DNA from: Nitrospirota bacterium
GTDB taxonomy: Bacteria; JACPQY01
Direction of reading: 5' to 3'
Length of the DNA stretch: 31,437 bases
Assembly (NCBI GenBank): GCA_016190245.1
Contig: JACPQY010000012.1
Coordinates: 1-31,437 of the forward strand
The notes under the pieces were generated by a model. The model worked only from the letters and a program-made list of their open reading frames with translations, made no database searches and was not told the DNA's origin. A program made the position numbers and the translations under genes. This document shows positions 22,921-30,040 of this stretch, piece by piece. Each line of letters opens with the position of its first letter. Position 1 is the stretch's first letter.

Positions 22921-23229
22921 TCACGATCGCGCGGCCGAGGGTCCGGCCAGCACGATCAGCACTTGGTTGTGCAGCACCTCGAGGAGGCCGCCCGCGATGT
23001 CGAAGGAGCGTGCGCCGGTTCCGCCGCCCTCTCCGGGGGAGCCAGGAGCCTGTTGCGTACCCGCGCCCTCGAGGACCACCTTCCCGGGCCTAAGCGCGGC
23101 CACGAAGGCGATGTGGCCCGGCAGGATCGTGACCTCTCCATTGTGCGCGGGAGCGCGGACGCTCTTCACGCTACCCTCGAACAGGCGGCCATCCGCGGAC
23201 GTCGCGCGGCAGGTGAGTGTGTCGGCCAT
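22921..23229 (-). CDS. Orphan F1 ATP synthase epsilon-like protein (beta-sandwich domain only)
   Basis: 102-residue protein with the hallmarks of the AtpC N-terminal domain: start LTCRATSADGRLFEGSVKSV, then APAHNGEVTILPGHIAFVAAL, a Pro/Gly-rich insertion, and GGLLEVLHNQVLIVL. The C-terminal helical hairpin used by epsilon to regulate the synthase is missing; the protein stops after AGPSAARS. No other ATP synthase gene is in the window. It starts two bases after the ruvA stop codon, so it belongs to the yebC-ruvC-ruvA-tat transcript. It may be the genome's only epsilon subunit displaced from the atp operon, or a paralogue; the sequence alone does not decide. Confidence 0.75.
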   Translation of the reverse strand: MADTLTCRATSADGRLFEGSVKSVRAPAHNGEVTILPGHIAFVAALRPGKVVLEGAGTQQAPGSPGEGGGTGARSFDIAGGLLEVLHNQVLIVLAGPSAARS

Positions 23230-23231
23230 CT

Positions 23232-23822
23232 TCAGCGCTTATACAGGTAGTTCAGGGCCTCTTTCAACAGGTGTTCAACCGCGGCGCCGGGGTTTCGGCG
23301 AAGAACCTCCGCCACGGCGCGGTCGGCATCCTCGGCCTTATACCCCAAATTCCTCAGGGCTGAAAGCAGGTCGTCCCTTTCCGTCGTCTGCGCGGGGGCC
23401 GCGGGAACGGGGGCGCCCACCGGTGCGACCTTGTCCTTGAGATCCACGAGCAACCGCTCGACCTTCTTCGGCCCGATCCCGGGCACGCGCCTCAGAGTTG
23501 CCTCGTCGCGCTCTGCGATGGCTCGCCGCAGGTCGGCCGGCCCGAGCACGGAAAGGATGTTCATCGCGATCTTGGGGCCGATCTCGTGCGCGCCAAGCAG
23601 CAGGCGGAAGAGCGTCACCTCTTCGTGATCCCCGAAACCGAAGAGCTGGATCGCGTCCTCCCGCACGTGGGTGTGGATGTGGAGGCGCACCAGTTGCCCC
23701 GTGGCCGGAAGGCGCGAGTAAGTCGAGAAGGGAACCGTCACCTCGTATCCCACACCACCGACCTCCACGATCACCCGCTCGGGCGTCTTGTGGATGAGCT
23801 GGCCTTGGAGAAAGCCGATCAT
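23232..23822 (-). CDS. ruvA: Holliday junction branch migration protein RuvA
   Basis: DNA-binding subunit of the RuvAB motor, forming tetramers on Holliday junctions. At 196 residues it has the usual three domains: an OB fold (1-65, MIGFLQGQL opening), tandem helix-hairpin-helix motifs (EIGPKIAMNILS about 80-91, VPGIGPKKVERLLVDLKDK about 113-131) and, after a flexible linker, the RuvB-contacting domain III (about 148-196). Its ATG overlaps the ruvC stop as ATGA, so translation is coupled. RuvB is not in the window. Confidence 0.97.
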   Translation of the reverse strand: MIGFLQGQLIHKTPERVIVEVGGVGYEVTVPFSTYSRLPATGQLVRLHIHTHVREDAIQLFGFGDHEEVTLFRLLLGAHEIGPKIAMNILSVLGPADLRRAIAERDEATLRRVPGIGPKKVERLLVDLKDKVAPVGAPVPAAPAQTTERDDLLSALRNLGYKAEDADRAVAEVLRRNPGAAVEHLLKEALNYLYKR

Positions 23823-24304
23823 CTGGACTGCGAGGCCTCGCGCCGGGGGTGCGTGTGCAGGTGGCAGATCGCGACGGCAAGCGCGTCTGCCTCGTCCGGC
23901 CGGGGTGTGTCCACGAGGGAGAGGATGCGTTGAACCATGAACTGGACCTGCGTCTTCTCGGCGAGACCATAGCCGACCACGGCCTTCTTGATCGCGAGCG
24001 CAGAGTACTCGAAGACCGGGAGGTCGTGCCGGGCGGCGAGCAGGAGGACGACCCCTTTGGCGTACGCGAGTTTGATCATGCTCTGGAGCCCCTTGGCTAC
24101 GAAGAGGGCCTCGAGGGCCATGCCTTGGGGGCGGTGGATTCGGACCTTCCGATCCAGCGTGTCGTAGATCGCCGCGAGCCGTTCGGGGAAGCCGCCCCGC
24201 GTCGGCACGCGCACCTCGCCGAACTCCACGGGGATGAGCTTCTGGCCGTTCGATCGCAGGAAGGCAAATCCGGTGGTACGGCTGCCGGGGTCCACGCCCA
24301 GCAC
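23819..24304 (-). CDS. ruvC: Crossover junction endodeoxyribonuclease RuvC
   Basis: Dimeric RNase H-fold resolvase that cuts Holliday junctions. From GTG 24304 (LGVDPGSRTTGFAF) the protein has 161 residues and its four acidic residues fall at Asp 5, Glu 65 (MALEALF), Asp 137 and Asp 140 (PDEADALA), nearly the E. coli numbering. The ATG at 24433 would add 43 unconserved residues read out of frame through the end of yebC, so it is rejected. No clear ribosome binding site precedes the GTG; coupling to yebC, which ends 46 bases upstream, is plausible. Confidence 0.95.
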   Translation of the reverse strand: MLGVDPGSRTTGFAFLRSNGQKLIPVEFGEVRVPTRGGFPERLAAIYDTLDRKVRIHRPQGMALEALFVAKGLQSMIKLAYAKGVVLLLAARHDLPVFEYSALAIKKAVVGYGLAEKTQVQFMVQRILSLVDTPRPDEADALAVAICHLHTHPRREASQSR

Positions 24305-24350
24305 GGGCGGATCCGAAGTCGAAGCGGTGCGAATGGCCCTGGTGAACTGA

Positions 24351-25103
24351 TCAGGCCGCTGCGGCCCTCTCCAGGACCTCGTCCGGGATGTCGAAATTCC
24401 CGTAGACGTTTTGGACGTCGTCGTGCTCTTCAAGAGTACTGAGAAACTTCACGAATTTTTCCGCTTCGTCGCCTGCCAGCGCCACCGTGTTCTTGGGAAT
24501 CATCGCGATCTGCTGTGTGGTGGGCTTGAGACCCTTCCCCTCGAAGAGCTTCCGCAGCTTCTCAAACTCGGTCGGTGGCGCCAGCACGGTCACATCGGTG
24601 CCTTCCTCTTTCACATCGTCTGCCCCGGCATCCAGGGCCATCTCCAACAGGGCATCCGGATCCACCGCGCTGCGGTCGAACGTAAACACCGCCTTCTTGT
24701 CGAACACCCAAGAAACGCATCCCGACTCGCCCAGGTTGCCTCCGAGCTTGGCGAACATGTTGCGCAAGTCGGCCACGGCCCGCTTTCGGTTGTCCGTCAC
24801 CACCTCTACCATCACCGCCACGCCGCCCGGTCCGTAGCCTTCGAAGACGGCCTCTTCCAAGGTCAGTCCTTCCTCTCCGCCCGTGGCCTTCTTGATCGCC
24901 CGATCGATGTTGTCGTTGGGCATGTTGGCCTCGCGGGCCCTCGTAATGGCGAGCCGCAGGGACGCGTTCATCTCTGGATCCGGGTTGCCGTTGCGCGCCG
25001 CCACCATGATCTCGCGAATCAGCTTGGTGTAAAGCTTGCCCTTGGCGGCATCCGCCTTCCCTTTCTTGTGTTTGACCTTGCTCCACTTGTTATGGCCGGA
25101 CAT
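24351..25103 (-). CDS. yebC: YebC/PmpR family protein (TACO1-like)
   Basis: 250-residue member of the conserved YebC family. It has the diagnostic start MSGHNKWSKVKHKKG, then ARNGNPDPEMNASLRLAI, NMPNDNIDRAIKKATG, and FEGYGPGGVAVMVEVVTDNRKR split over the central domain. Members have been described as DNA-binding regulators and more recently as factors that relieve ribosome stalling at proline-rich stretches. The Pro-rich TatA/B tail and barrel-gene linker in this window would be natural clients if that holds here. It is the first gene of the minus-strand operon and has its own consensus promoter and a GAGAGG ribosome binding site. Confidence 0.97.
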   Translation of the reverse strand: MSGHNKWSKVKHKKGKADAAKGKLYTKLIREIMVAARNGNPDPEMNASLRLAITRAREANMPNDNIDRAIKKATGGEEGLTLEEAVFEGYGPGGVAVMVEVVTDNRKRAVADLRNMFAKLGGNLGESGCVSWVFDKKAVFTFDRSAVDPDALLEMALDAGADDVKEEGTDVTVLAPPTEFEKLRKLFEGKGLKPTTQQIAMIPKNTVALAGDEAEKFVKFLSTLEEHDDVQNVYGNFDIPDEVLERAAAA

Positions 25104-25123
25104 ACAAATACCTCTCAGTCCCC

Positions 25124-25152
25124 TTAATAGCCCGCGCCCCCGCCGCTGTCAA
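25124..25152 (-). promoter_or_regulatory. Promoter of the yebC-ruv-tat operon
   Basis: TTGACA (25152-25147) and TATTAA (25129-25124) on the minus strand are separated by 17 bp. The expected start is about 25117, leaving a leader of some 13 nt that includes the ribosome binding site. Confidence 0.75.
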
Positions 25153-25197
25153 TCCGGGTGCGCGATCGAGGGAAAACATGACGCGACTCGATGCAAG

Positions 25198-25226
25198 TTG
25201 AAATCGGTCTCTCATTCCGCTAGCGT
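25198..25226 (+). promoter_or_regulatory. Promoter of the dehalogenase-like gene, leaderless spacing
   Basis: TTGAAA (25198-25203), 17 bp, TAGCGT (25221-25226), then 8 nt to the ATG at 25235. No Shine-Dalgarno sequence is present, so the mRNA probably begins at the start codon. Confidence 0.55.
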
Positions 25227-25234
25227 CACACCCC

Positions 25235-26137
25235 ATGACTACCTCACACGACTCGACCTTCCAGCCGGTCCTGCCCTTTCAGGTTCCGCGGGATCTGTAC
25301 CCGTTTCAGGACCGGTTCTACAGCGTCAGAGGCATGCGCATCCACTACGTGGATGAAGGAGCCGGTCAGATCATCCTCTTCCTTCACGGCAATCCGACGT
25401 GGAGCTTCGTGTACCGGGACGTGATCAAGGGTCTGCGAAGCAACCGCTACCGCTGCATCGCACCGGACTATCCCGGCTTCGGGATGTCGGCCAAGCCGAA
25501 GATGAAGGACTACGGTTACACCCCGGCCGATCATGCCGCCGTGATCGAGGGATGGATCTCGGCGCTCAAGTTCCGGGACATCACGCTGTTCGTGCAGGAC
25601 TGGGGCGGGCCGATCGGGTTCACGGTGGCCTCGCACCATCCCGAATGGTTCAAGCGTCTGATCATCGCCAACACATGGGCTTGGCCGGTGAACGGCGATC
25701 CTCATTTCGAGCGGTTCTCCAAGTTCGTGGGTGGCCCGCTCGGCGGTCTGCTCATCCGCTATCTCAACATCTTTGTGGACCGGCTCCTCCCGGCTGGGAC
25801 GGCGCGGAAGGAAGAGCGGCTGACGCCCCCCGTGATGGCTGCCTATCGCGCGCCCTTCCAGAAACGCGGTGACCGCGAGCCCATGCACGTCTTCCCGCGC
25901 GAGATCCTGAGGGCGACGGAGTTCCTAAAGCAGGCGGAAGCGGGGCTGGCCAAGTTGCGCAAGAAGCCCACGCTCATCCTTTGGGGCGAGAAGGACATCG
26001 CCTTTCGGAAGTCGGAATTCGAGCGGTGGAGGACCCATTTCCCGGAGGCGCGCGTGCAGGCCTTCCCGAATGCCGGCCATTTCATCCAGGAGGATGCGCC
26101 GGACGAAGTGGCTGCGGCAATCCGGAACTGGATGTGA
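25235..26137 (+). CDS. Haloalkane-dehalogenase-like alpha/beta hydrolase
   Basis: 300-residue alpha/beta hydrolase. The oxyanion and halide-binding motif HGNPTWSFVYR (Asn 53), the nucleophile elbow VQDWGGPIG (Asp 122 followed by Trp 123), the acid in LWGEKDIAF (Asp 254) and the base His 282 in NAGHFIQED form the triad and halide-stabilising pair of haloalkane dehalogenases. The cap region contains NTWAWP, also typical. An Asp nucleophile argues against esterase activity and for C-halogen hydrolysis, although many family members have no known physiological substrate. It is divergent from yebC and followed by a repeat element. It has no signal peptide, so it is cytoplasmic. Confidence 0.85.
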   Translation: MTTSHDSTFQPVLPFQVPRDLYPFQDRFYSVRGMRIHYVDEGAGQIILFLHGNPTWSFVYRDVIKGLRSNRYRCIAPDYPGFGMSAKPKMKDYGYTPADHAAVIEGWISALKFRDITLFVQDWGGPIGFTVASHHPEWFKRLIIANTWAWPVNGDPHFERFSKFVGGPLGGLLIRYLNIFVDRLLPAGTARKEERLTPPVMAAYRAPFQKRGDREPMHVFPREILRATEFLKQAEAGLAKLRKKPTLILWGEKDIAFRKSEFERWRTHFPEARVQAFPNAGHFIQEDAPDEVAAAIRNWM

Positions 26138-26194
26138 CACGGCGCCAGAGGCGCTGATCGGGGCTCCTGGGGGAATGGACGCCTGGCGCAAGAG

Positions 26195-26347
26195 CCGCAG
26201 GCTCAAAGCCCCTTGCCAGTGAGGGCATGGGGCCATGCAATGCCATATGGCCTTCGCCTACCTCGGATTCCCGTCCGCGGTAGCCGCGGGCTTCCCGCCT
26301 GTCCAGTCCGCCACGGCGGACGGACTTCGGCGGGCAGGCAGCCCGCG
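26195..26347 (+). repeat. Palindromic repeat element, copy 1
   Basis: About 150 bp after the hydrolase gene. It holds CCGCAGGCTCAAAGCC (26195-26210), then GGTAGCCGCGGGCTT (26279-26293) leading into a nested cruciform: CGCGGGCT (26285-26292) with AGCCCGCG (26340-26347), CCCGCC with GGCGGG, and GTCCGCC-AC-GGCGGAC (26306-26321). The same blocks recur inverted at 28801-28920. Confidence 0.75.
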
Positions 26348-26364
26348 ACGCTCCGCCGGCCGCT

Positions 26365-26880
26365 TCAGTGGATGCTCGCTTCCTCGCCCACGAGGAAGCT
26401 GTCCAGGTCGCAGGTCTTGTCGCCGACTTTCACCTGAATGCCCTCGCCGACCTGCACCTGCTCAACGCCCAGATCGTGCTCGTTGAGGTGATTGAGGATG
26501 TCCACCGCCGCGGCCAGGTACACCGTCTCGTTGCAGATCCGGCAGTGGAAGTAGCCCCTGTGCTGGGCCTTTTCGAGTTTGCCGTCGAGAGCCTCAGCGA
26601 TCACCTCAGACCAGATGCGGAGGGCCTGGCGGTAGTGCATGGACCTGCGCTCGATGGTTGCGCGGCCCGTTTTCCAGTCCACCACCAGGGTCGTCTGAGC
26701 AGCGCCGTGGATGATGGTGATGGCGATTCGGTTGTCCGAGCGCTCGGCCACCTCGAAGAAGAAGTCAATCTCCTCGTCCTCGCCCTGCCGATCGCGGCAC
26801 CAATTGATGATCTCCACCACCTGCCATCGGTACAGGCGAGGGCGAGGCCCTGGTCGAAGGGTTTGTAACTGCACGCGCAC
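26365..26880 (-). CDS. Unrecognised cytoplasmic protein with a possible Cys2-His2 zinc site
   Basis: 171 residues, family unknown to me. The first two thirds look like an alpha/beta domain (VVEIINWCRDRQGEDEE, then strands DNRIAITII and QTTLVVDWKTG). Residues about 110-140 contain HCRIC and, 20 residues later, HLNEH, a spacing that could bind zinc in the manner of a C2H2 finger. A short acidic beta segment ends the protein. The GTG at 26880 has GGGAG about 5 nt upstream, which supports it. It stands alone, divergent from the metal-efflux operon, which makes a metal-related role possible but unproven. Confidence 0.65.
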   Translation of the reverse strand: MRVQLQTLRPGPRPRLYRWQVVEIINWCRDRQGEDEEIDFFFEVAERSDNRIAITIIHGAAQTTLVVDWKTGRATIERRSMHYRQALRIWSEVIAEALDGKLEKAQHRGYFHCRICNETVYLAAAVDILNHLNEHDLGVEQVQVGEGIQVKVGDKTCDLDSFLVGEEASIH

Positions 26881-26962
26881 ACACTCCCTATCCTACGTAT
26901 TCGGAATCCCTCCGGATTTCATGAGAGGGGATCGTCCCGCAAAGCTTGGCCGATCCACACAC

Positions 26963-26991
26963 TTGCGCAGTTCTGGCGGCTGTGTTACCAT
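26963..26991 (+). promoter_or_regulatory. Promoter of the metal-efflux operon, leaderless spacing
   Basis: TTGCGC (26963-26968), 17 bp, TACCAT (26986-26991), then 8 nt to the ATG at 27000, the same layout as the dehalogenase-like gene. I do not see a dyad for a CueR- or CusR-type regulator. Confidence 0.5.
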
Positions 26992-26999
26992 GCGCAGTT

Positions 27000-27350
27000 A
27001 TGGGGCATTTGCAGCGACGGGTTCTGCTTCTGCTCGGAGGAGGGTTGCTCCTGGCCATGCCGTGCATGTGGCCGGTGCGGGCGGAGGCGGACAACCATTG
27101 CGCTTCGAAGAAAGAGGCGAGGTCGGTCGATGCCTGTTGCTCCGGGGATTGCTGCCTCGTGTCCGCCGACCAGTCCACCCAGCCGGCCGCCCGCGCGGCC
27201 GAGCAAGTCGCTGTGGCCGGGCCCGCTTGGATTGTTGCGCGGGCCGACGCCGGTGCGCTCGGCGAGTTTGAGTCCGCCTCGTATGCCTCGATGCCTCGGG
27301 CGCGCGATCCCGCGCAGTCCCGGGCCTTCTTGCAGACCTACCTGATCTAG
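27000..27350 (+). CDS. Small secreted Cys-rich protein heading the Cus operon
   Basis: 116-residue protein with a signal peptide (hydrophobic LLLLGGGLLLAM, cleavage near VRA-EA). The mature N-terminus carries HC and two vicinal Cys pairs, CCSGDCC (Cys 46, 47, 51, 52), a plausible soft-metal site. The remainder is Ala-rich and unstructured-looking. I do not recognise a named family. Its position at the head of a cusCBA-type operon suggests a periplasmic metal-binding or sensing role, inferred from context only. ATG 27000 is preferred over the in-frame ATG at 26946 because the shorter form begins directly with the signal peptide and sits 8 nt after a -10 element. Confidence 0.75.
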   Translation: MGHLQRRVLLLLGGGLLLAMPCMWPVRAEADNHCASKKEARSVDACCSGDCCLVSADQSTQPAARAAEQVAVAGPAWIVARADAGALGEFESASYASMPRARDPAQSRAFLQTYLI

Positions 27351-27465
27351 CCCCTGTCCACGCCGCCCTCGGGCGGGCTCTCTGCAGCTTCGGTCCCCTG
27401 TTCACGGTCTACTTCGGGCCGCGGACAGGATGCGATGAACTCATGAGCGTGGATAGAGGTGCTTC

Positions 27466-28761
27466 ATGAACGACAGTCGGAAGGGTGCGATTCTCACCGC
27501 TCTGGCGGGATGGCTGCTGCTGTTTCAAACGGCGTCCTCGGCGGCGGACATGCCATCGAGGGCGAAGGACCCGCCGGCCTCGGCCGCCGTCCTGCGTTTC
27601 GACGACGTCCTGAAGGAAGCGCGGGAGAGCAATCCCAGGATCTTGTCGGCATTGAAGATGGCGGAGGCGGCGCGCGAGCGCATTCCACAGGCCGGGGCGT
27701 TGGATGATCCCACGGTGTCCGTGCGGAACGAGCCGGGAAACGAGCAGATGTTCGGCGTGCAACAGATGATTCCTTACCCTTCCAAGCTGGCGGCACGAGG
27801 CGCCGCGGCAGGGGCCGAGGCAACCTCCGCCGATGCGAGGAGGGACCGGATGGTCCTGGAGGTCCTCGTGGACGTCAAGCACGCTTTCCACCATCTGTTC
27901 CACTGGCACAGGAAGATCGAGATCAACATCGAGAACCAGGAGATTCTCCAGCGGCTGGTGCGGGTCGCCGAGTCCCGCTACCTGATCGGGAAGGCCGGGC
28001 AGGAGGACGTGCTCAAGGCGCAGGTGGAGGCGGGGAAGCTCGCCAACGAGCTCGTCATGTTGAACCGAATGAAGGCAGAGGAGGAGGCGGATCTGATCCG
28101 TCTGCTGAATCGCCCTACGACCGGACCGCTTCCTCCGCCCGAGGTTCTGCACGTTCCGGAGGCGGTGGGCCTGCGGGAAGAGGATCTGATTGCCCTCGCG
28201 GAGGAGGTGCGCCAGGAGACTCACGCGCAGGCTGCGAGGGTGCGCGCCGGGGAAGAGGAGGCGAGACTGGCCCGCCTTGAGTACGCGCCGGATTTCATGG
28301 TGGGCGCCGAGTGGGGCCGGATGGACGGCTCATTCGGACCGGCCGGCGAGCGCTGGGGGGCGATGCTGGGGGTGAGCGTGCCCCTGTGGTTTGCGCAGAA
28401 GCAGAGGCACGCCGTGCAGGAGGCGGACGCGATGCTCGAGGCCACGCGCGCCGATCTTCGAGACATCCGGAATCGGGTGCGCTTCGAAGTGAGAGAGGCA
28501 TTCCTGAGAGTTACGGCCTCAAAAGCTCAACTCGACATCTTCAACACGGGTCTCCTGCCGCAGGCCGAGCAGGACCTGCGTATCGCCACGGCGGCCTATG
28601 AGGCGGGCAAAGTGGATTTCCTGAGGCTCCTGGAATCGCAGCGAGCGCTCCGGGAGATCAAGATCGCGTACTACGACGCGTTGCTCGACTACTACATGAG
28701 CCTGGGCGATCTCGAATTGGCCGTGGGCAAAGAGCTGCCCGTCCATTTCGGGAAACACTAG
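27466..28761 (+). CDS. cusC: Outer-membrane efflux protein, TolC/CusC family
   Basis: Outer-membrane channel of a tripartite metal exporter. The 431-residue protein has a signal peptide (ILTALAGWLLLFQTASSAA) and the two internally similar halves of the TolC fold: LRFDDVLKEARESNPRILSALKMAE opens the first half and a coiled coil with AESRYLIGKAGQEDVLKAQVE ends it. In the second, FMVGAEWGRMDG and GVSVPLWF lead to AAYEAGKVDFLRLLESQRAL. No lipobox Cys is visible, unlike E. coli CusC. AGAGGTG precedes the ATG at 27466. The cusB-like gene starts 11 bases after the stop, so the operon is compact. The symbol is used by synteny; czcC-type naming would also be possible. Confidence 0.9.
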   Translation: MNDSRKGAILTALAGWLLLFQTASSAADMPSRAKDPPASAAVLRFDDVLKEARESNPRILSALKMAEAARERIPQAGALDDPTVSVRNEPGNEQMFGVQQMIPYPSKLAARGAAAGAEATSADARRDRMVLEVLVDVKHAFHHLFHWHRKIEINIENQEILQRLVRVAESRYLIGKAGQEDVLKAQVEAGKLANELVMLNRMKAEEEADLIRLLNRPTTGPLPPPEVLHVPEAVGLREEDLIALAEEVRQETHAQAARVRAGEEEARLARLEYAPDFMVGAEWGRMDGSFGPAGERWGAMLGVSVPLWFAQKQRHAVQEADAMLEATRADLRDIRNRVRFEVREAFLRVTASKAQLDIFNTGLLPQAEQDLRIATAAYEAGKVDFLRLLESQRALREIKIAYYDALLDYYMSLGDLELAVGKELPVHFGKH

Positions 28762-28772
28762 AGGGAGGAGCC

Positions 28773-30026
28773 ATGAAACTGAGAGCCTCGAACGTCATGA
28801 CGCGGGCTGTCGCGCCAAAAGGCGGATCCGCCCAGAGGCGGAAAGCCCGCGGCTACCAAGAACATGAATCTCTGGTAGGCGCACCCGTGGAACGGGGCAC
28901 AGCAGGCTTTGAGCCTGCGGGGGGACTACGCCGACGGCTCACTCTGCCCAGCGCTCTAAGAGCCACTGTGCTTCCGCCGCTTCTTGCAGCACTATTTCTC
29001 TCCGGTCCATCCGGCTGCCGGGGCAAGGAGGCGCCCGCGCCCGCGGCCACCCACGAGCACGAGGGCCACGAGGCGGGAGCCAAGGCTGCTCTCTACCAGT
29101 GCCCGATGCACCCCTCGTACACGTCCGACAAACCGGGCGAGTGCCCCATCTGCGGCATGAAGCTCGTGCCCGTGGGCGAGTCCGAGCCGGAGGGGGAGAC
29201 CTCCTCGAACGTCCCCGGCCGCGTCACGGTGCGGATCTCGCCGGAACGGCAGCAGATCATCGGTGTGAAAACCGACGTCGCCGAGGTCAGGCCGCTCAAG
29301 AAAACCGTGCGGGCCGTGGGGAACGTCGCCTACGATCCCGAGCTGTACCAGGCGGAGAAGGAATACATCGAAAGCCTGAGCAGCCGGGACAAGACCGGAG
29401 GCGCTCCCGGCACTGTCGGTCTCGTGGAATCCTCCTCGATTCGCTTGAGACAGCTCGGCTTGAATGACGCGATGATCGCGGATCTCGCTCGTTCGAGAAA
29501 ACCTTCCCTGAACCTGCTGCTCCCGGAGGACACGATGTGGGTTTACGCGCAGGTCTACGAATACGAAATCAACTGGATCAGGGTGGGCCAGTCGATTTCC
29601 ACCACGTCGCTGGCGTTCCCCGGCGAGGTTTTCCGGGGAATTTTGAAGGCCATCGATCCCGTCGTGAATCCGGAGACGCGAACGGTGCGCATCCGGGCCG
29701 AGGTCAAGAACCCCGGTCGGAAACTCAAGCCGAACACCTTCGTCAACGTGGAAATCGAGACCGCGCTGGGAAAAGGGCTGACGATTCCCCGCGATGCTGT
29801 TATCGACAGCGGCGATCGCAAGATCGTGTTCGTGAATCTCGGCGAAGGGAAACTCCAACCGCGGGAGATCCGCACGGGCATCGAACTGGCGGACCACGTG
29901 CAGGTTCTGGAGGGGCTGGCGAAAGGAGACAAAGTCGTCACCTCGGCCAACTTCCTGATTGATTCGGAATCCTCGCTCAAGGCCGCGGTCAAGCAGATGG
30001 GCGGCCATACGGGTCACGGTCAATAA
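28773..30026 (+). CDS. cusB: Metal efflux periplasmic adaptor, CusB family, with a repeat insertion near its N-terminus
   Basis: 417-residue membrane-fusion protein that links the inner-membrane pump to the outer-membrane channel. The lipoprotein signal core is at about residues 66-82 (VLPPLLAALFLSGPSGC, Cys 82), followed by a His-rich linker (HEHEGHEAG) and a heavy-metal-binding domain YQCPMHPSYTSDKPGECPIC. Then comes the adaptor body (VTVRISPERQQIIGVKTD, a short helical hairpin, barrel and membrane-proximal parts). The start at 28773 has a strong GGAGGAG site. Codons 10 to about 50 are made of a palindromic repeat also found at 26195-26347, in frame, so the signal peptide has an abnormally long basic N-region. 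A GTG at 28968 would give a normal short signal but has no ribosome binding site. Confidence 0.92.
   Translation: MKLRASNVMTRAVAPKGGSAQRRKARGYQEHESLVGAPVERGTAGFEPAGGLRRRLTLPSALRATVLPPLLAALFLSGPSGCRGKEAPAPAATHEHEGHEAGAKAALYQCPMHPSYTSDKPGECPICGMKLVPVGESEPEGETSSNVPGRVTVRISPERQQIIGVKTDVAEVRPLKKTVRAVGNVAYDPELYQAEKEYIESLSSRDKTGGAPGTVGLVESSSIRLRQLGLNDAMIADLARSRKPSLNLLLPEDTMWVYAQVYEYEINWIRVGQSISTTSLAFPGEVFRGILKAIDPVVNPETRTVRIRAEVKNPGRKLKPNTFVNVEIETALGKGLTIPRDAVIDSGDRKIVFVNLGEGKLQPREIRTGIELADHVQVLEGLAKGDKVVTSANFLIDSESSLKAAVKQMGGHTGHGQ
28801..28920 (-). repeat. Palindromic repeat element, copy 2, inside the cusB coding sequence
   Basis: Inverted relative to copy 1. CGCGGGCT (28801-28808) pairs with AGCCCGCG (28844-28851) around the palindrome GGCGGATCCGCC (28821-28832). 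AAGCCCGCGGCTACC (28843-28857) is the exact complement of 26279-26293, and GGCTTTGAGCCTGCGG (28905-28920) of 26195-26210. The 120 bp equal 40 codons with no stop, so the frame is kept. Confidence 0.75.
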
Positions 30027-30040
30027 CGGGTATCACGACC

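Noticed and set aside
26195-26347. CRISPR-like array
   Set aside because: There are no regularly spaced direct repeats; the similarity is a nested palindrome and an inverted second copy.
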